64,000 nt of DNA from Galerina marginata (GCA_023014335.1 JAECYW010000017.1:434001-498000), one strand, 5' to 3'; positions 1 to 12,715 are shown, numbered from the stretch's first letter. Program-made: numbers and translations. The notes: generated by a model not told the origin, from the letters alone.

Positions 1-1475
1 CTGAATCCACAAGCCACTCTTTCTGGTCTGCAATGGTGTGTTCTCAATACTGGGCAAAGTCGCATAATATTATCAGCTTACCCAGTCGGACCTCAAGGAT
101 CGGGCGTGAATTTGACAATTACCCGCATAGTTTCAAAGACCCCAAGCTGCAATTAAGCCATGCTGAGTCATTAACTTACCAGGGCTCTACAAATAACCGT
201 TGAACAACCATCCATTCTATCGGTGGACGTTACTACTCAGCATTTGCAATGAAGGCGCCAAGTTTGGACATCTAAGCCACCATCGGATTACAATTCAACG
301 TCAACGCCCACAGCAGAATTTTTAATTCCATCGTGACTTCCCAGAACACCCTTTTGCGATCTGTCAACAACCCTGAATTCTTGCCGGTTATAATAACGAA
401 TCCATCCTTTGGTGGGACTCGTAATCGGTCCGACGTAGGCGACGATTCGTATCTTTGGTAGACCAGGAAGATAAGAAACACATGCTTTATATGTAGACGA
501 AGGTTCAAAACCTTGTTCATCCGGGTAATGTGCGGCAATGATTTGTTTATTGAAGGAGAGATCTGCGGATGTTCAACAGAGTTTGCATCGTCGTCTACAT
601 TTCTTATCTACCATATTTCCCCGGGTTAACAGGTGGCCACAATTGATTCAAATTATGGGTTGGTGTGGGTGTGAGGCATAGGAAATTGAATTGGGTTAGA
701 ATGCCGGCGTCACAGTATAAAATTAAATTATTGGTCAGGTGGTATCTGGTGGGCATACTAAGGGTAGATCTGCCCATGCGATCAAAGGTGCAAAAGTGGA
801 GGATTTGAGCAGGATTAGCCAGGCGTTGGACGGCATCATGAACTACAAGCATTGTGGTTGTTGTGGATGAGAAAGGAGAAATCCGACGGTTTGCAGACGG
901 GCGCCAATTTTGAATTCGAATGAGGCTTCCCAAGGTAATCACGTGCCTCGTCAAAACAATTGGAGACGAATCAGACGATGTTCATTGTTCAACACTCCGT
1001 CCAATGACACCATGGAATGTCTCTATCGGGTTTAAGTCGCGTCAGTACCTCCTCCTGAAACTGCCATCTACTGTCATGCCTTACTGAGCTTTTCCTTACT
1101 TCTTAGGTTTGGCGTATCGACTCAAAAAAATAAACCTTAGGCCCGGGTCAGGCGATTTGCAGAAAATTCGGTGTTCACGATATCGCATCCCCGGTGGTGT
1201 CTTCCGGGCGAACTAACGCCTGCATATTTAAATGAATATTCAAGGAGGCCGGTGAGATATGCTGACCTTGCAGGTACTACGTATGTGGAACTTTGACTTC
1301 TGTCACTGCCATTGTGGATGCCTCGTTTATGGCATGACTCGATCATGGCATGCGAAGAATTGCGCTTCTACTGGACTAATACGAGGAGGATATGGACAAC
1401 ACAGGAGAACTGCCCTATGTCTCCTCCCTGCGTGCAGATTCCGATGGCGACTGAGTTCCATTTGTGAACATCTCA
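1..1475. other. Left-edge region without a supported gene
   Basis: Short open frames exist on the minus strand (604-954 and 272-538) and plus strand (1259-1480), but none shows a recognisable domain, a convincing intron chain or a good ATG context. The 604-954 frame has no stop for 116 codons and could be one exon of a minus-strand gene running off the left edge, but I cannot support that further. The right end of the stretch is the upstream region of the P450 gene. Confidence 0.4.
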
Positions 1476-1481
1476 TATAAA
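1476..1481 (+). promoter_or_regulatory. TATA box of the P450 gene
   Basis: TATAAA at 1476-1481 lies 46-51 bases before the P450 ATG at 1527. That spacing suits a short 5' leader. No second TATA-like site is as well placed. This is inferred from position and sequence only. Confidence 0.5.
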
Positions 1482-1526
1482 GGCATCTGAGAAATCGGAA
1501 AAGCTGGCTTTCACCTCAACTCCATC

Positions 1527-3449
1527 ATGGCTGTAACTAACTCTAGCTTCAGCCCTTTGGCGCATTATATGATAACTCCTGCTGAATGGACAGCTAGCAT
1601 GCTCTTATCGTCCGTCTTTGGGGCTGCTGCAGTGATATTTTTCTCCACTCTCCTGCTGCGCTCCAGCTCGAACGACAAAGCATATGACTTGGGTGGAATA
1701 CCTATCTTCACCGCATGGTCATTCTTTCGCCGTCGATATGACTTTATTCAAGATGGTTTCAGGGAAAGTGGAGGGAAGGCCTTCCAATTCAAGGTCCTTC
1801 AAGTGAGTGAGTAGATACACTATGAAAGTTTTGGAGTTCAAGGTGTATGAAATAGCACAGGATAGTGTCTTTGGGGGGCGAAAGTTCACGGAATGTGTTC
1901 TTTAACACGCCTGGGCTAAGCCTTCCCGATGGATACAGGATCCTCATGGGCGGTGCCCCTAAGCTAAAAGACCTTAACATTCAGATTACCAGCGATGGTG
2001 TGGATGCGCAGGCAGAGGTAGATGAAGGCTTTATCAAGCGCGTTTTGTCTCTGGTATGCAAAGAAAGACTTGAAGACGGTAAGTGCAAATTTCGAAATAT
2101 TCACCACTATTTACTTGACGACGCGTTAGAACTCCCTGTTCTGCTTGATGACATGAGTAACCGTATCAGCGCTTGGGGCACCGGAGGCACAGTCGATCCT
2201 TTTAAGGACGTTTACGATGTACGTTTCGTGAGCTTCGACGATACTATGCTTAATTTTGGTCTGGAAGTTTGTTTTCCAAATGACAATACGGATGGCCACT
2301 TGTCAAGAGCTAGCTGCAGACCGGGATGTGGTGGATCAGATCGCAAAAACCTACTGGGTTCTGGAACAAAGTGCGACTCCGGTTTCTCTCCTCCTGCCTT
2401 GGTTCCCAGGTCCGGCAAAAAAGGCCAGGAAATCGGCTACAACTAAAATATACAAATTACTCCTTAAGTATGTTGAACACCGTCGTAATGCTGCTATTCC
2501 GTCGACGGATCCAATGGACATTCTAATCGCTGACGGACACTCGAATCATGCCATTATCGGAGTAAGTGATTCCTCGCTCCATCATCAATATGCGTAGATC
2601 TGACTCCGATGCAAAAGACAATCACGGGATTTCTTTTCGCTGGCGTGATCAATACGGGCATGACTGGTAAGGACAATGACTCTGAGTCTTTGAGAATTCA
2701 GTGACAGGATTTACCAGCATGTTGGATCCTGCTTCACCTCGGTTCAAACGCGACGTGGAAGAAACGAGTTCTCGAAGAATACAACATAATTGTCGAGAAA
2801 TATACAGACACTACTCTTTCTACCCAACCCCTTCATAAACGTCTCGCCACCATTCCTCTGCATGCTTGGGAGAATGAACTTCCTTCTATGGATCTCGTTA
2901 CCCAGGAAACTCTTCGAATGGCTACGTTGGGTTCTGTGATCAGGCGAAATCGTCTTCTTCAAGACGTGACAGTGGACGGGGTCGTGATCAAGCCCGGCGA
3001 ATTCATGACATACCAACTGGCTGACGCACACATGAATCCCAATATATACACAGAGCCAATGAAATTCGACCCCGAAAGGTATAGTGAAGGTCGTCAGGAA
3101 GACAGTAAAGAGACATTCTCTTTTCTCAGTTGGGGTGCAGGTGAGTGACCCCTTTGTCGGGTCTGAATATGTTACTGACGCCATTATCTGCACAGGACGC
3201 CACCCTTGTGCTGGTATGAGGCTTGCAAAGCTTGAATTAAAACTTTCACTTGCTTTAATTCTGTTGGGATTCGAGTACGAGCTTGTTGATGGAGCGGGAA
3301 AATATCCCAAAGCCATTCCTGTGTCTGATAGAAACGATATTCACAAAGTCAGTACCCAACTTAGTTCGACATATTTATTCTTATCATTACGCTAGGTACG
3401 TCCTTTGGGAGAACCTTGCTATCTGAAGGTCAGGCGCGTCATAGAATGA
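1527..3449 (+). CDS. Cytochrome P450 monooxygenase (8 exons, about 517 aa)
   Basis: This is a haem-thiolate monooxygenase, membrane-anchored by an N-terminal hydrophobic segment (about residues 22-45) and expected to face the cytosol from the ER. Exons are about 1527-1806, 1866-2078, 2130-2218, 2268-2561, 2618-2666, 2718-3140, 3196-3347 and 3396-3449; they sum to 1,554 bases, an exact multiple of three. The I-helix stretch FLFAGVINTG, the ExxR motif ETLR, a PERY motif and the haem-binding loop FSFLSWGAG-GRHPCAG (Cys ligand, split by an intron at 3141-3195) are all present and in order. The second acceptor could also be 1860 instead of 1865, but only 1865 keeps the frame. Related fungal enzymes act on sterol-like or xenobiotic substrates; the substrate here is unknown. 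The gene looks intact. Confidence 0.93.
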
Positions 3450-4742
3450 AGAGGCTCTCTTGTCCACTTTTCGTACTGTATTGGTTTCGCAACCCCCCTA
3501 ACGGTAAGGATAACCCGGTCAATAGCATACCACCGACTGCGGCTCAGTGGGACGAATATTATTTCCTCTCTGTTATTGCACTTTCTGTCTTCCCTTTCGA
3601 TAATGGCGATACATTCCAAGTTTTTTTTTTGTATATAGTGTTTACTTCGTCTCAGTCTCCTTTATTTGCCGCTCGAGGTCTCTTGTATTAGGTCACGGTC
3701 ACCCCATGTTTTAAACCTGCAGCTTGCTTCAAGTAGCCGCCTATATCTCTTTACTATTACGCGTCTGAGATGGACACGCAGTCGCTATCTCTGTAACAAA
3801 AAGGGCAGTTATGCAGGATAGATTTCAAAATATACACGTCTGTAGTGTCAGGCGAGGACGTCAGGCATAGGTGGATGAGACTGGGCAGATTTAGCGGTAA
3901 CACGGCCAAAAGAAAGCACGGTTATGATCAGCAATGTCAAAGTGGGTTGGATCTTGGTGGGTTAGATTAACGACTGCGGCCTTCTGGATGTCTTCTACTC
4001 CGAGTATCCTGGTGTGCCCGGATATTCACTTATGAGGCAGAGGTCGCGGGGCTGGAAGGAAAATATTTCAGTAAGCAATATCCTCGACGTTTGGACAATT
4101 GATGGGAGTGCCTGGTGCTTTGCGAATTTACTGACTTTCCCGAGAAAACCTGTGGCCTTTTGGAAATTGGGAAACCCAGCCGGAAAGCGAGAAGACTTTT
4201 TGAATTGGATGAACGCCTTTTACAAGATCGGTCGTATCCTTGAAATTAGAGTTATTACCCCAAGTATTTTCTTTCTTAGGGTCTCTTCATGAACCAACTC
4301 ACCATTCATAAGTAAACGCGTTTTCGCCACCAGCAACACCTTCGCCACACTTTATGCACATTCAGCGTTAGAGCAGCCACCTTGAAAAATCAAATGCTCT
4401 AAATCTTGAGGAATGTGAGGTAAACTGCCTTCCGAGTCCATCATCGTTGCGGGAATGGGGATCCAGAGTCAAGTCACGAATGGGTTTTTGAACACAATCA
4501 GCCTAAGGCCCTAAGTGGATAGTCGGGCTACAGCCCAAAAGTTTCTCTTGATTTGCACCTGAAATCCAAGAATATCAGTAGACATGGTTGGTTGGTTGGT
4601 TGTAGTAACCTGGTGTCGCACATTGTCGAAAGGCAAGATTACTTGGGCGGCACCCGAAAAGGTACTATATTCGCACGATTGCCTCTTGACCATAATCATC
4701 AGCAACTACTTCCCTCTGCTAAGGATCTTCACGACATCGACC
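3450..4742. other. Intergenic region between P450 and clathrin light chain
   Basis: About 1.3 kb with no convincing gene. A 92-codon plus-strand frame at 4014-4292 has ordinary composition but no recognised motif and no supporting exon. The last few hundred bases are presumably the promoter of the clathrin light chain gene. The short repeat ggttggttggttgt near 4586 is a simple sequence. Confidence 0.5.
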
Positions 4743-5787
4743 ATGAGCGACTTTCTGGACAGCGACTTCACATCCTCGTTCCAAGGGAACAACAATGGCG
4801 ACGAAATCGACTTTGACCGTGCCGCGTCAGCTTTCCCTGACATCTCTCTGGACGGAGACATACCTAGTGCTCCCTCTATCCCAGCAGGCAGGTCGAATAC
4901 CAGCAGCGGATTCTCATTCGACGACTTCGACGACCCCCTTTCGGATAAGGATACGACAGTGAGGGTCACTGGAGACGACGAAATTGATAAATTTGAAAGC
5001 GAGTTCCCAGATATTGACGTCCCTCAGGTGGGTCCTTTCCAAGCCATGAGACGTGTCGCTTGTAAAGGAGGACTCCGTTGGCGAGGACTTTCTTTACTGT
5101 CAACATATCAATGACTGTCCCTCTACATATCGAAGCATATCTTCACGTTATGCTAACACGTACCTTCCAACAGTACGCAACCCCGCAGCAACCAGCCTAC
5201 AACGCCGCAACATTTGCCCCTCAACCACAGTCCTCCGCATTCTCTTCGACCCCCATTCTGACCCAAACCATTGAAGACGAGCCCCAGGTCATCCGGTGCG
5301 TTTTGCCTCTGTTTGTTCATCCGCGGTGACTGACTTTACCTTGGGCATGTCTATTACAGAGACTGGCGTGAAAAGCAACAGGCAGAAATCACCGCGCGCG
5401 ACGAGGCATCTAATGCTCGTCGACAGGAGACCATTGACAAGGCCGAACGTGCGATCGAGGAGTTCTACGAGAACTACGCCAAGAAGAAGGAGAGGAGCAT
5501 TCGGGATAACAAGTCAGTCCTCTTTTATTTCATTCGCCTTGGGTCGGCGACTAAAAATATTTGACGCCTTTAGGAACTCAGAGTCTGAGTACTTGGCCGA
5601 ACTTCAAGGGTCCTTGTCGGCGGGGACGACCTGGGATCGTATCTGTAACCTTGTCGAGCTCCAGAACTCACAAAGTAAGACCATCGCGCGAACAGGTGCA
5701 GGGACCACCGACCTTTCGAGATTCAAGGAGGTTCTGCTGAGGCTGAAACGGGAGGGCGATGCTGCCCCTGGTGCAGCGGGTTATTGA
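4743..5787 (+). CDS. CLC1: Clathrin light chain (4 exons)
   Basis: This is the regulatory light chain of the clathrin triskelion, acting in coated-vesicle formation at the plasma membrane and trans-Golgi. Exons are 4743-5027, 5174-5295, 5360-5512 and 5574-5787, all with GT-AG junctions and matching phases. The N-terminal part is acidic, low in complexity and rich in Asp, Phe and Ser (for example SGFSFDDFDDP). The middle holds the heavy-chain-binding helix (DWREKQQAEITARDE, then EEFYENYAKKKER). The C-terminal block contains WDRICNLVELQNSQSK and KEVLLRLKREGD, the best conserved part of fungal light chains. The ATG at 4743 is chosen because it opens directly into the typical MSDFLDSDF start; an upstream in-frame extension looks like 5' leader. 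Confidence 0.95.
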
Positions 5788-6043
5788 GCAATATTACTAT
5801 CACCTCCTTTCTGATGCTGGCAGTCACGTAATTTTGCCGAAAATATTACCATACTTTCTCTCCCGTTTATATACATTCTAAACGATCTAATATTCAGGGT
5901 ATACTTGTGGTATAGTAAGTGGTCGAATAAGTCATTCAAGTGACGAACTGCAAGGCAGTTTGTCACAGATAAACTTCGGATGTACAGTAATTAGTAAGAA
6001 AAATGGGTAGACTGCTAATGGTCCTGCAAGTGAGGCATGGAAG

Positions 6044-7534
6044 TTACATCTTCGACTTCGCAGTGGTGGATGGTTCAACGAGCTCAGAAACAGGCTCTAT
6101 CGAGGTTTCTGCTCCTTTGCTTTCCACAGTTTCTAGGACTGGGCTGCCTTCTGCAACTGGTTGTTTGGATGAGTGTTCTTCGATGAAGGCAACGACTTCA
6201 TCTGCCAACTTCTCCTTGACACCATCAGGCTCGTTTTGGAGTTCGTGGAAGCCCCCCTTTGCATGGTTGTTGAGCCTGGTCAATGAAGAAAAAAATGAGG
6301 AGATAACGCACAGAGAAGAGCGAGAGTTTCTTTTTCTCTGCTTTGAGCTTGTCGTGGAAGTCTTGCGCCGCTTTGTGTGATGTTATCTACACGAAAAACA
6401 TTAGTGCGAGCTAGGAAAGACCGAGGTAATACAATAACTGACCTTGTCTTCAGTCCCGTGCACAATTAGCACCTGCAAAATATTAACCAAAGGCTTATTC
6501 AACAACACTGGTAAGACATACAGGAAGCGACTTTGGCCAGTGGGCATGGCCTGTATGCAGCAATATTTCGCCCTGTATTCGGAATTAGGAAATGAAAATG
6601 TTTTCAAAACGTAAGATCCAACGAACCTTTGACAACATATCACTAATGCCTTTCAATGATCCAGATTGCTGGACTAACGGGTCCTTGAGATAAGCGCTAT
6701 TGACCTCAGGATCGCGCGACAACGTCTGAAAGTGCAAGCGAGTATTAGCGTGACAATTAAGAATAAGACAAAAGACTGACGTCTGCCCCAACTTCTGTGG
6801 GAATGAGGGTGGATGGTAGAACAATACTGAGTTTACTGCCAATCCACCTTGCGACCTTGGATGCAGGGGTTGTTTGCAAAATCAGAGGACTGGTCGCGAT
6901 AACTCCAGAGAGGGAATCGAGCGTTGACTTGTGCGCTCCTTTCGGTCCTTGAGTCGCGAATCCTAGAACCTCGCCACCTCCCTAAGAAAGTAGAATAAAC
7001 GCGTGATAAGTGAACCAAGTTGGACAACGAGTTCCGCAGTACACGTACCATAGAATGGCCCATCAAGAAAATAGGCACGCCTTCGAACGTTTTCCTCGCC
7101 TGGCCGACAGCCCAGTCGATATCAACCATCTGTTCTTTCCAAGACGTCTTGCCATATGAGCTAGTCTTGCTCTTTTTCCCAGTCGTGTCCTGGCCAGTCA
7201 ACCCGAACCCGCGTTGGTCATAGGCAAATACAGCGATACCACGAGCGGAAAGCAAAGGGTGGAAGTGCCCATATCTCCCGACATGTTCAGCGAATCCGTG
7301 CACGAAGACTATAGCAGCTTTCGCTGTAGAGCTAGGGGTATAGGTTCGGGTGTAGAATTCAGTCGAACTGGGCCCAGTGAGCCAGGCTTCGGTGTATGAT
7401 TGGCTTGACATGTTTGCTCTGAGGTTATGGGAGAATGGCCGTACAAAACCTGCGCGTTTTCTTGCAATAGACAATGGTTTGCGGAATGAGGAGAAAGCGC
7501 TGGAGGTTAGTTCCTTCCAAAGAAAGGCGAACAT
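6044..7534 (-). CDS. Monoacylglycerol lipase, Yju3/MGLL type (multi-exon)
   Basis: This is an alpha/beta hydrolase that cleaves monoacylglycerols to glycerol and fatty acid, usually on lipid droplets or membranes. The N-terminal exon (7534 down to about 7055) carries the oxyanion loop IVFVHGFAEHVGRYGHF and AYDQRGFG, then the nucleophile elbow GHSMGG is completed across an intron. The acid-residue strand VLIVHGTEDK lies near 6450-6480 and the catalytic His is in GGFHELQNEP near 6240. The tail after the His (about 60 residues, Glu/Ser/Val-rich) is longer than usual. Two starts are possible: the ATG at 7411 gives the standard length (MSSQSYTEAW), and one at 7534 adds 41 residues rich in Arg, Ser and Phe with the look of a mitochondrial presequence. 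The gene converges on CLC1. Confidence 0.9.
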
Positions 7535-7873
7535 CCCGGGTTATAACCGCAGGTAGCCGGATATATATAACCGGATTTCATCAAATAGCACTAAGAAATA
7601 TTTAAGGGGACTAAAACGGTACTGTACTTACATGCTCATTTAGCCAAAATATGTTCATGAATTTTGTTTTTCTCGATTCAATTCACAAAGCTTAACTGTT
7701 ATCCCATCAGAAAAGGGATCTTGTTTTTCATTGCGGCTGGTATGAGTGACTATGTAAGGGGCGTGGATTCCCCTATGTAAATGCACTTATGACTACCTCT
7801 GGATTGGGTATTGACATATAGCACCAACAAAATACAGAGCCATAATTGTGTAAGGGCATCTCGTTAGCCCTTG
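7535..7873. other. Intergenic, lipase to F-box gene
   Basis: A 339-base AT-rich spacer between two minus-strand genes. It should contain the 3' end of the F-box transcript and the promoter of the lipase. The stretch tatatataa at 7562-7570, 28-36 bases upstream of the distal lipase ATG at 7534, could be its TATA element. Nothing else was seen. Confidence 0.4.
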
Positions 7874-9535
7874 CTAGTCCTTTCTCTGTCCTAGTGAGAA
7901 ACAGTCAAATCTGGACCTCTCTGATTGAAATATGAAACCTACTTGCTCTTCCAACGTTATACCGTGGTGTTTGATGGAGGAAAGAAGCCAATCGCCGGTG
8001 AATTCGACACCTCCTCTCGCAGCATTTATGAATCGCGGAATGAGTTCTTTACCGACGGGTTCTTCATCAAAACCATTGGAATCAATATGGATAGAATGCA
8101 AAGGGCGATACCGTTCATTAACTCCCTTCTCCTTTTCATCCAGTCGTTGGTCCACCGGAAGGCCATCATATTGGGAACCAAAAATCTTGGCTAAAGTAGC
8201 CCATGTAAAAGACCTTAAGCCTTCAATAGAAAGCTTTCGAAGATCTGGAAGGAATGAAGCACTTTTTCCTGTTGCACTGCAAGCTAGTATTGAAGTTTCA
8301 CCCAATTGCACAAGCAAACTTTGAGTATCCGTTTCTTCTCCGCCGAACGTATATATTTGCAGCTCCTCCAAACTCGGCAGGACTGAACATAGCTCCACGA
8401 TGGTACCAGCCTCGTAGTCAGTGTCCGTCAAAACCATTTTCTTCAGGGGACAACCGGAACGTTCGACGAGAGACACAAAGCTGGCGACAGGGAATGAGCC
8501 GCTGTTGCTGTCATGACTGTATTCCTCCAGCGATGGCAATAGCAGAAGATCGAATAGAATCTGTATGGAAACATCGCTTGCGTGGGTTATTTCCAGGCAT
8601 CGCAGACAGTTAAGCGTAATAACTGATGTTGGTATTGTATAGCCACCTCTTCCGACCATAATTCGATCCAATTTGCATTTCACCAATTGTGGGGCCTGGC
8701 GAAAGACTTCTAGACATTCATCACAGAAGAAAGGGGAATCTTCACTACTAACGACCATGTGCGTGACATTGTTCCATGAGATGTCGAACGATTTGAGGAG
8801 AATGCCTCCGATTTCCACGTACTTCGGGCTAGGCCTAGCATTTTGGAGACTGAACTTGGCCATACTTTTGACTTCACCGATTTCAGCAGTGGGGATAATG
8901 ATAAGAGTTTCTACCATTGATGGGCGCCGCGTATCGGGTCCATGGAGGCGGCAAAGCAGGTCGGGGGGAATGATAGCCTTTAGACTCCGCCAGCGAGGAG
9001 AATAATGGTTTATCAAATCCATTAAAGGACGGTAATATTCTAAACCATCCGCAGATCCGTAATAAGGAAATTTGAGGTCAACAGATAAAGGTAGGTTTCC
9101 TGATCGGTCTAGCCATTCCTGCCACATGGTCATATTCGGTTTCTGGAATCGATGACGATGTTTTATGGAAATTGTGTTCCATAAAGTGGGGGTGGACCAA
9201 GCTATCTCGCGCCAGCTTCGGCATATATGGCCCAGTTTGATCCTTTTGTAAGGAGAGCGATGGTTTCGCCAAAAGTCACTGTCCTCTTCATAATCCGCGA
9301 CAGAGTACTCGAAGATAAGGGCCGCAATTTCCAAAGGAACCCTCTGTATTAGGGATACGTGGACTCCATTAACCTTTGCGCGCAGTGACTGACGCGTCTT
9401 CTCCAGGTCAGCGAGAAGGGCCACGGTTTCTAGTACGCGTTTCTCCACTTTGACAAGATCTTTGCATGGTTTGCAGGGTACTAAGCCACACAAGATGCAA
9501 GGGGGGTCGAGTGAGAGCTTGGAATGGGATTTCAT
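7874..9535 (-). CDS. F-box protein with C-terminal LRR-like region (553 aa, single exon)
   Basis: This is a putative substrate receptor of an SCF ubiquitin ligase. The N-terminus has paired cysteines (CILC, then CKPC, residues 14-26), then a coiled segment, then the F-box at about residues 62-115 (QRVPLEIAALIFEYS, GHICRSWREIAWSTPTLW), which is the usual basidiomycete F-box-like form. The rest (about 150-553) is irregular leucine-rich sequence such as LRCLEITHASDVSIQILFDLL and LPSLEELQIY, consistent with degenerate LRRs that bind a target. Such genes are strongly expanded in agaricomycetes and the target is unknown. The single uninterrupted frame is unusual beside its intron-rich neighbours but typical of this family. 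It shares a 260-base divergent promoter with the ABC transporter gene. Confidence 0.88.
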   Translation of the reverse strand: MKSHSKLSLDPPCILCGLVPCKPCKDLVKVEKRVLETVALLADLEKTRQSLRAKVNGVHVSLIQRVPLEIAALIFEYSVADYEEDSDFWRNHRSPYKRIKLGHICRSWREIAWSTPTLWNTISIKHRHRFQKPNMTMWQEWLDRSGNLPLSVDLKFPYYGSADGLEYYRPLMDLINHYSPRWRSLKAIIPPDLLCRLHGPDTRRPSMVETLIIIPTAEIGEVKSMAKFSLQNARPSPKYVEIGGILLKSFDISWNNVTHMVVSSEDSPFFCDECLEVFRQAPQLVKCKLDRIMVGRGGYTIPTSVITLNCLRCLEITHASDVSIQILFDLLLLPSLEEYSHDSNSGSFPVASFVSLVERSGCPLKKMVLTDTDYEAGTIVELCSVLPSLEELQIYTFGGEETDTQSLLVQLGETSILACSATGKSASFLPDLRKLSIEGLRSFTWATLAKIFGSQYDGLPVDQRLDEKEKGVNERYRPLHSIHIDSNGFDEEPVGKELIPRFINAARGGVEFTGDWLLSSIKHHGITLEEQVGFIFQSERSRFDCFSLGQRKD

Positions 9536-9796
9536 GGGTAGAATCCGAGTCGGTCACTGAGAAAGTGATCATGAGTGCCAATGGGTGTTTCGGCAATTCA
9601 ACGACATTGTTGTTCGAACAAACAGATAAGATAAGATTGCCGGCCACGTGCGATCACCCGAAATATCCGAACTGCTCGCCGATGACATTCGCAGCTGCTT
9701 CCACGGCTCCATCCTCCACGTCCACGACGCTCAGCCGACGCAAATAACGTCGGGATCCATAAAGGTCCAAATCGAGGGGCAGACTGCCTACAAAGG

Positions 9797-12715
9797 ATGT
9801 CGGGTATCTGGACTCGGTCATGTCTAAGGCCCCAATTGCCTTTTGCTTGCAAGGAGTTCAAGTCGACCAGCAGTCGGAGTTACCGCACGTCACTGAACAT
9901 CGGTCTGGGGACTCGGAATCTGCATTGCAGGCCTAAAGTGGTGGTTCCGTTGACACCCGCGACCCTTAGGACTTGGCCGACCCCCCGGAGGTTTAACTCG
10001 ACGCAATCATCGCCGCCTCCAACCCCTTCACCCGGAAGCCGCTCTTTGCTTTCAAGGTTTCTGCCTTCGTCGATATCTGCGAAAGGTCCAGAAACCTCGT
10101 CCTCGTTCCGCAAAATTCTATCTCTTGCAAAACCGGAGCGGAAACCCTTAGGAATAGCCATCGGGTTGTTGCTCGTCTCGTCGGCCGTGTCAATGAGCGT
10201 GCCTTTCACCATTGGCAAGTTAATCGACTTCTTCTCCTCAACAAGCCCCGTAAAAACGATTTTTTCCACGTGTTGACGCGTCGTTGAACTTTTGTTTTAT
10301 TTAGCAAATACCATTTGGTCTTTCAGCTTGGCAAGCCTCTGGCGCTCTCCTCCTTCTTTTTACTGTTGGAGCTGCTGCCAATGCTACCCGAGCCATGCTC
10401 ATGAAACTATCAGGTTGGGTTGTTTCAGTATTTTTCAGTATTTAAAGTTGATTATTTCTATAGGGCAAAGAATTGTGGCGCGGCTTCGCGAGCGGTCATA
10501 TTCAGCAGCACTCAGACAAGAGGTGGAGTTTGTGGAAAAGGGCGAGGGCGACGTGCTTAGTCGATTGAGTGTGGATACGAGTATTGTCGGAGAAAGGTCA
10601 GTCCCTCTGAAATCACGAGGCTCTAGCTCTAAAGTCTATTCGCTCTCAGTGTGACTCAAAACCTCTCTGACGGTCTGCGCGCTATCGTCATGTCTACTGT
10701 TGGACGTACGTATTGAATGTCTGTGATGGAATGCGGTGCTTATCTCTGGGAAACAGTTGGTGCCATGTTCTATGTATCTCCAACGTTAACAATGTTGATG
10801 TTGGCTGTCGTGCCTCCCGTGTCCTTGGGTGCCGTGTGTTCAATCTTCTCACATGAAATCCTTTGAAACCTTACCTTCAAATCAGGTGTTTTATGGCCGC
10901 TACCTGAAGAAACTTTCCAACAAAACTCAGGAAGCCATGGGTGAAATGACGAAGGTATCAGCCTATAGATAATGTTCCCTAATGCTAGGTGAAACAGGTT
11001 CTCTTTAGGTTGCTTCGGAATCCCTTTCTGCATTGCGCACCGTGCAGTCCTTCAATGCCGTTCCTCAGGAAGAGGAGAAATTCCACAATAAAGTGACAAA
11101 GGTATTGACACTGGCGAGAAAAGAAGCAATTGCTAGCGGTATCTTCTTTGGAAGCACAGGTTGGAGCGGAAATGTCACCTTGCTAGGTTTGCTTGGTTAT
11201 GGTTTGTTTCAAGATAATAATACCGTCAAGAAAACTTACAGAGCTGCGAAATAGGTGGCACCTTGGTCTCTCATGGCGACATATCCGTTGGAGACTTGAC
11301 AAGCCTTTTGCTTTATACGGTCTATGTAGGAAGTGGCCTACAAATGCTCACGTAGGTTGCTGCTGCTCAATTTGGCATTCCAAATATCTGATGTTCTTCC
11401 CCAGATCCTTTTTCGTATGTAACTACCTTAACGATAAATGTGGAATGAAGTTTCTCACTTTCATTGGCTAGTCATCGATCATGCGTGGAATTGGTGCTGG
11501 AGTCCGTGTATTCGAAGTTCTCGACAGGACACCTGCAATACCTTATGAAATGGGGGATGACGTTCCCAGCGGCCGCCTTGGGGTTGTCAAATACGAGCGG
11601 GTTCATTTTGAATATCCCAGTCGCAAAGGCGTGCAAATTTTGAATGATTTTAATCTGGAGTTAGACCCTGGAGAGAGTGTGGCCATCGTGTGAGCATGAA
11701 ATTCCTATCATTTGAGCTGCTTCTCATCTCGTTGACAGTGGTGAAAGTGGCGGTGGAAAATCTTCTATCCATTCTCTTCTTCTTCGCTACTATGACCCCA
11801 TTCAAGGCAAAATCACTTATGACGGAAAGGGTGGGTTACGCCGTGCTGTTTAAGAACAAAAGATACCTAACCCGTATCAACAGATATTCGTGAATTCTCA
11901 ACAACATCCTGGCGTTCAATCATCGGAGTTGTCCCTCAAGACCCAGTTCTGTTCACTGGGACTATAGCTTCTAACATCGCTTTCGGAAATACGAATGCCA
12001 CTCGCCAAGAGATTGAACAAGCAGCTCGGGAGGCAAACTGCGAGTTCGTATGGGGAATGCCAAGTGGTTTCGACACTGAAAGTAAGTGAAATGCACGACG
12101 ATTAATCCTTTCGGCCACCTGAAGGCTGATGGCATCGTATAGTTGGTCGGTTGAGTTTAAGTGGAGGGCAGCGCCAACGGCTGGCGATAGCTCGCGCTCT
12201 ATTGAAGAAACCTGTCATCCTGGCCCTTGACGAGGCCACAAGTTCTTTGGATGCCACTTCTGAACGTAGGGTAAGTGAACGTCTACCATTCCTCCTTCTA
12301 CAGGTACTTACAAAATTGCCTGTCAAGGTCAATGATGCCGTGGATAAGATCCTACGATCGCGTCAAACAACGGTCTTGTTTGTTGCTCATCGATTATCCA
12401 CGATTGCTCGCGCGGAACGGATAGTTGTTCTAGAAGGCGGCCGCATCACCGAATCTGGAACATATCACGAACTGGTGCGGCATTTTACATTTCGGTGGGG
12501 CGCTTGACTGATCTGATTTACAGGTTAACCGCGAAAATTCGCGGTTCCGGTTCTTGATGGCAGCTCAGCTGAACGCTGCTGCAGGAGAATCGCTCTATAT
12601 GAAAAATGAAGCCAAACCCAAGCTGGAAGACAACGTTGATCATGAAGCATCAGAAAGCGACGAAGATCTACGACAGCGTCCCCAGGAGGTTCGTTCGACT
12701 TCGCATTTACCATGA
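9797..12715 (+). CDS. Mitochondrial ABC half-transporter, MDL1/ABCB10-like (multi-exon)
   Basis: This is a half-size ABC exporter, expected as a homodimer in the inner mitochondrial membrane and linked in yeast to peptide export and stress tolerance. The first exon (9797 to about 10255) encodes an Arg/Ser-rich presequence and a first membrane segment ([20 protein letters not shown]). Later exons give the TMD with the conserved [17 protein letters not shown] coupling-helix region. The NBD follows: Walker [10 protein letters not shown] (11746-11772, split by an intron before it), Q-loop [12 protein letters not shown], signature [18 protein letters not shown], Walker [12 protein letters not shown] and H-loop [10 protein letters not shown]. 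The C-terminal tail (after 12524) is acidic and ends at TGA 12713-12715. About ten short introns; all NBD motifs are intact. Confidence 0.92.

Noticed and set aside
1259..1480. Plus-strand frame upstream of the P450
   Set aside because: It overlaps the TATA element of the P450, has no motif and unusual Cys/His content.
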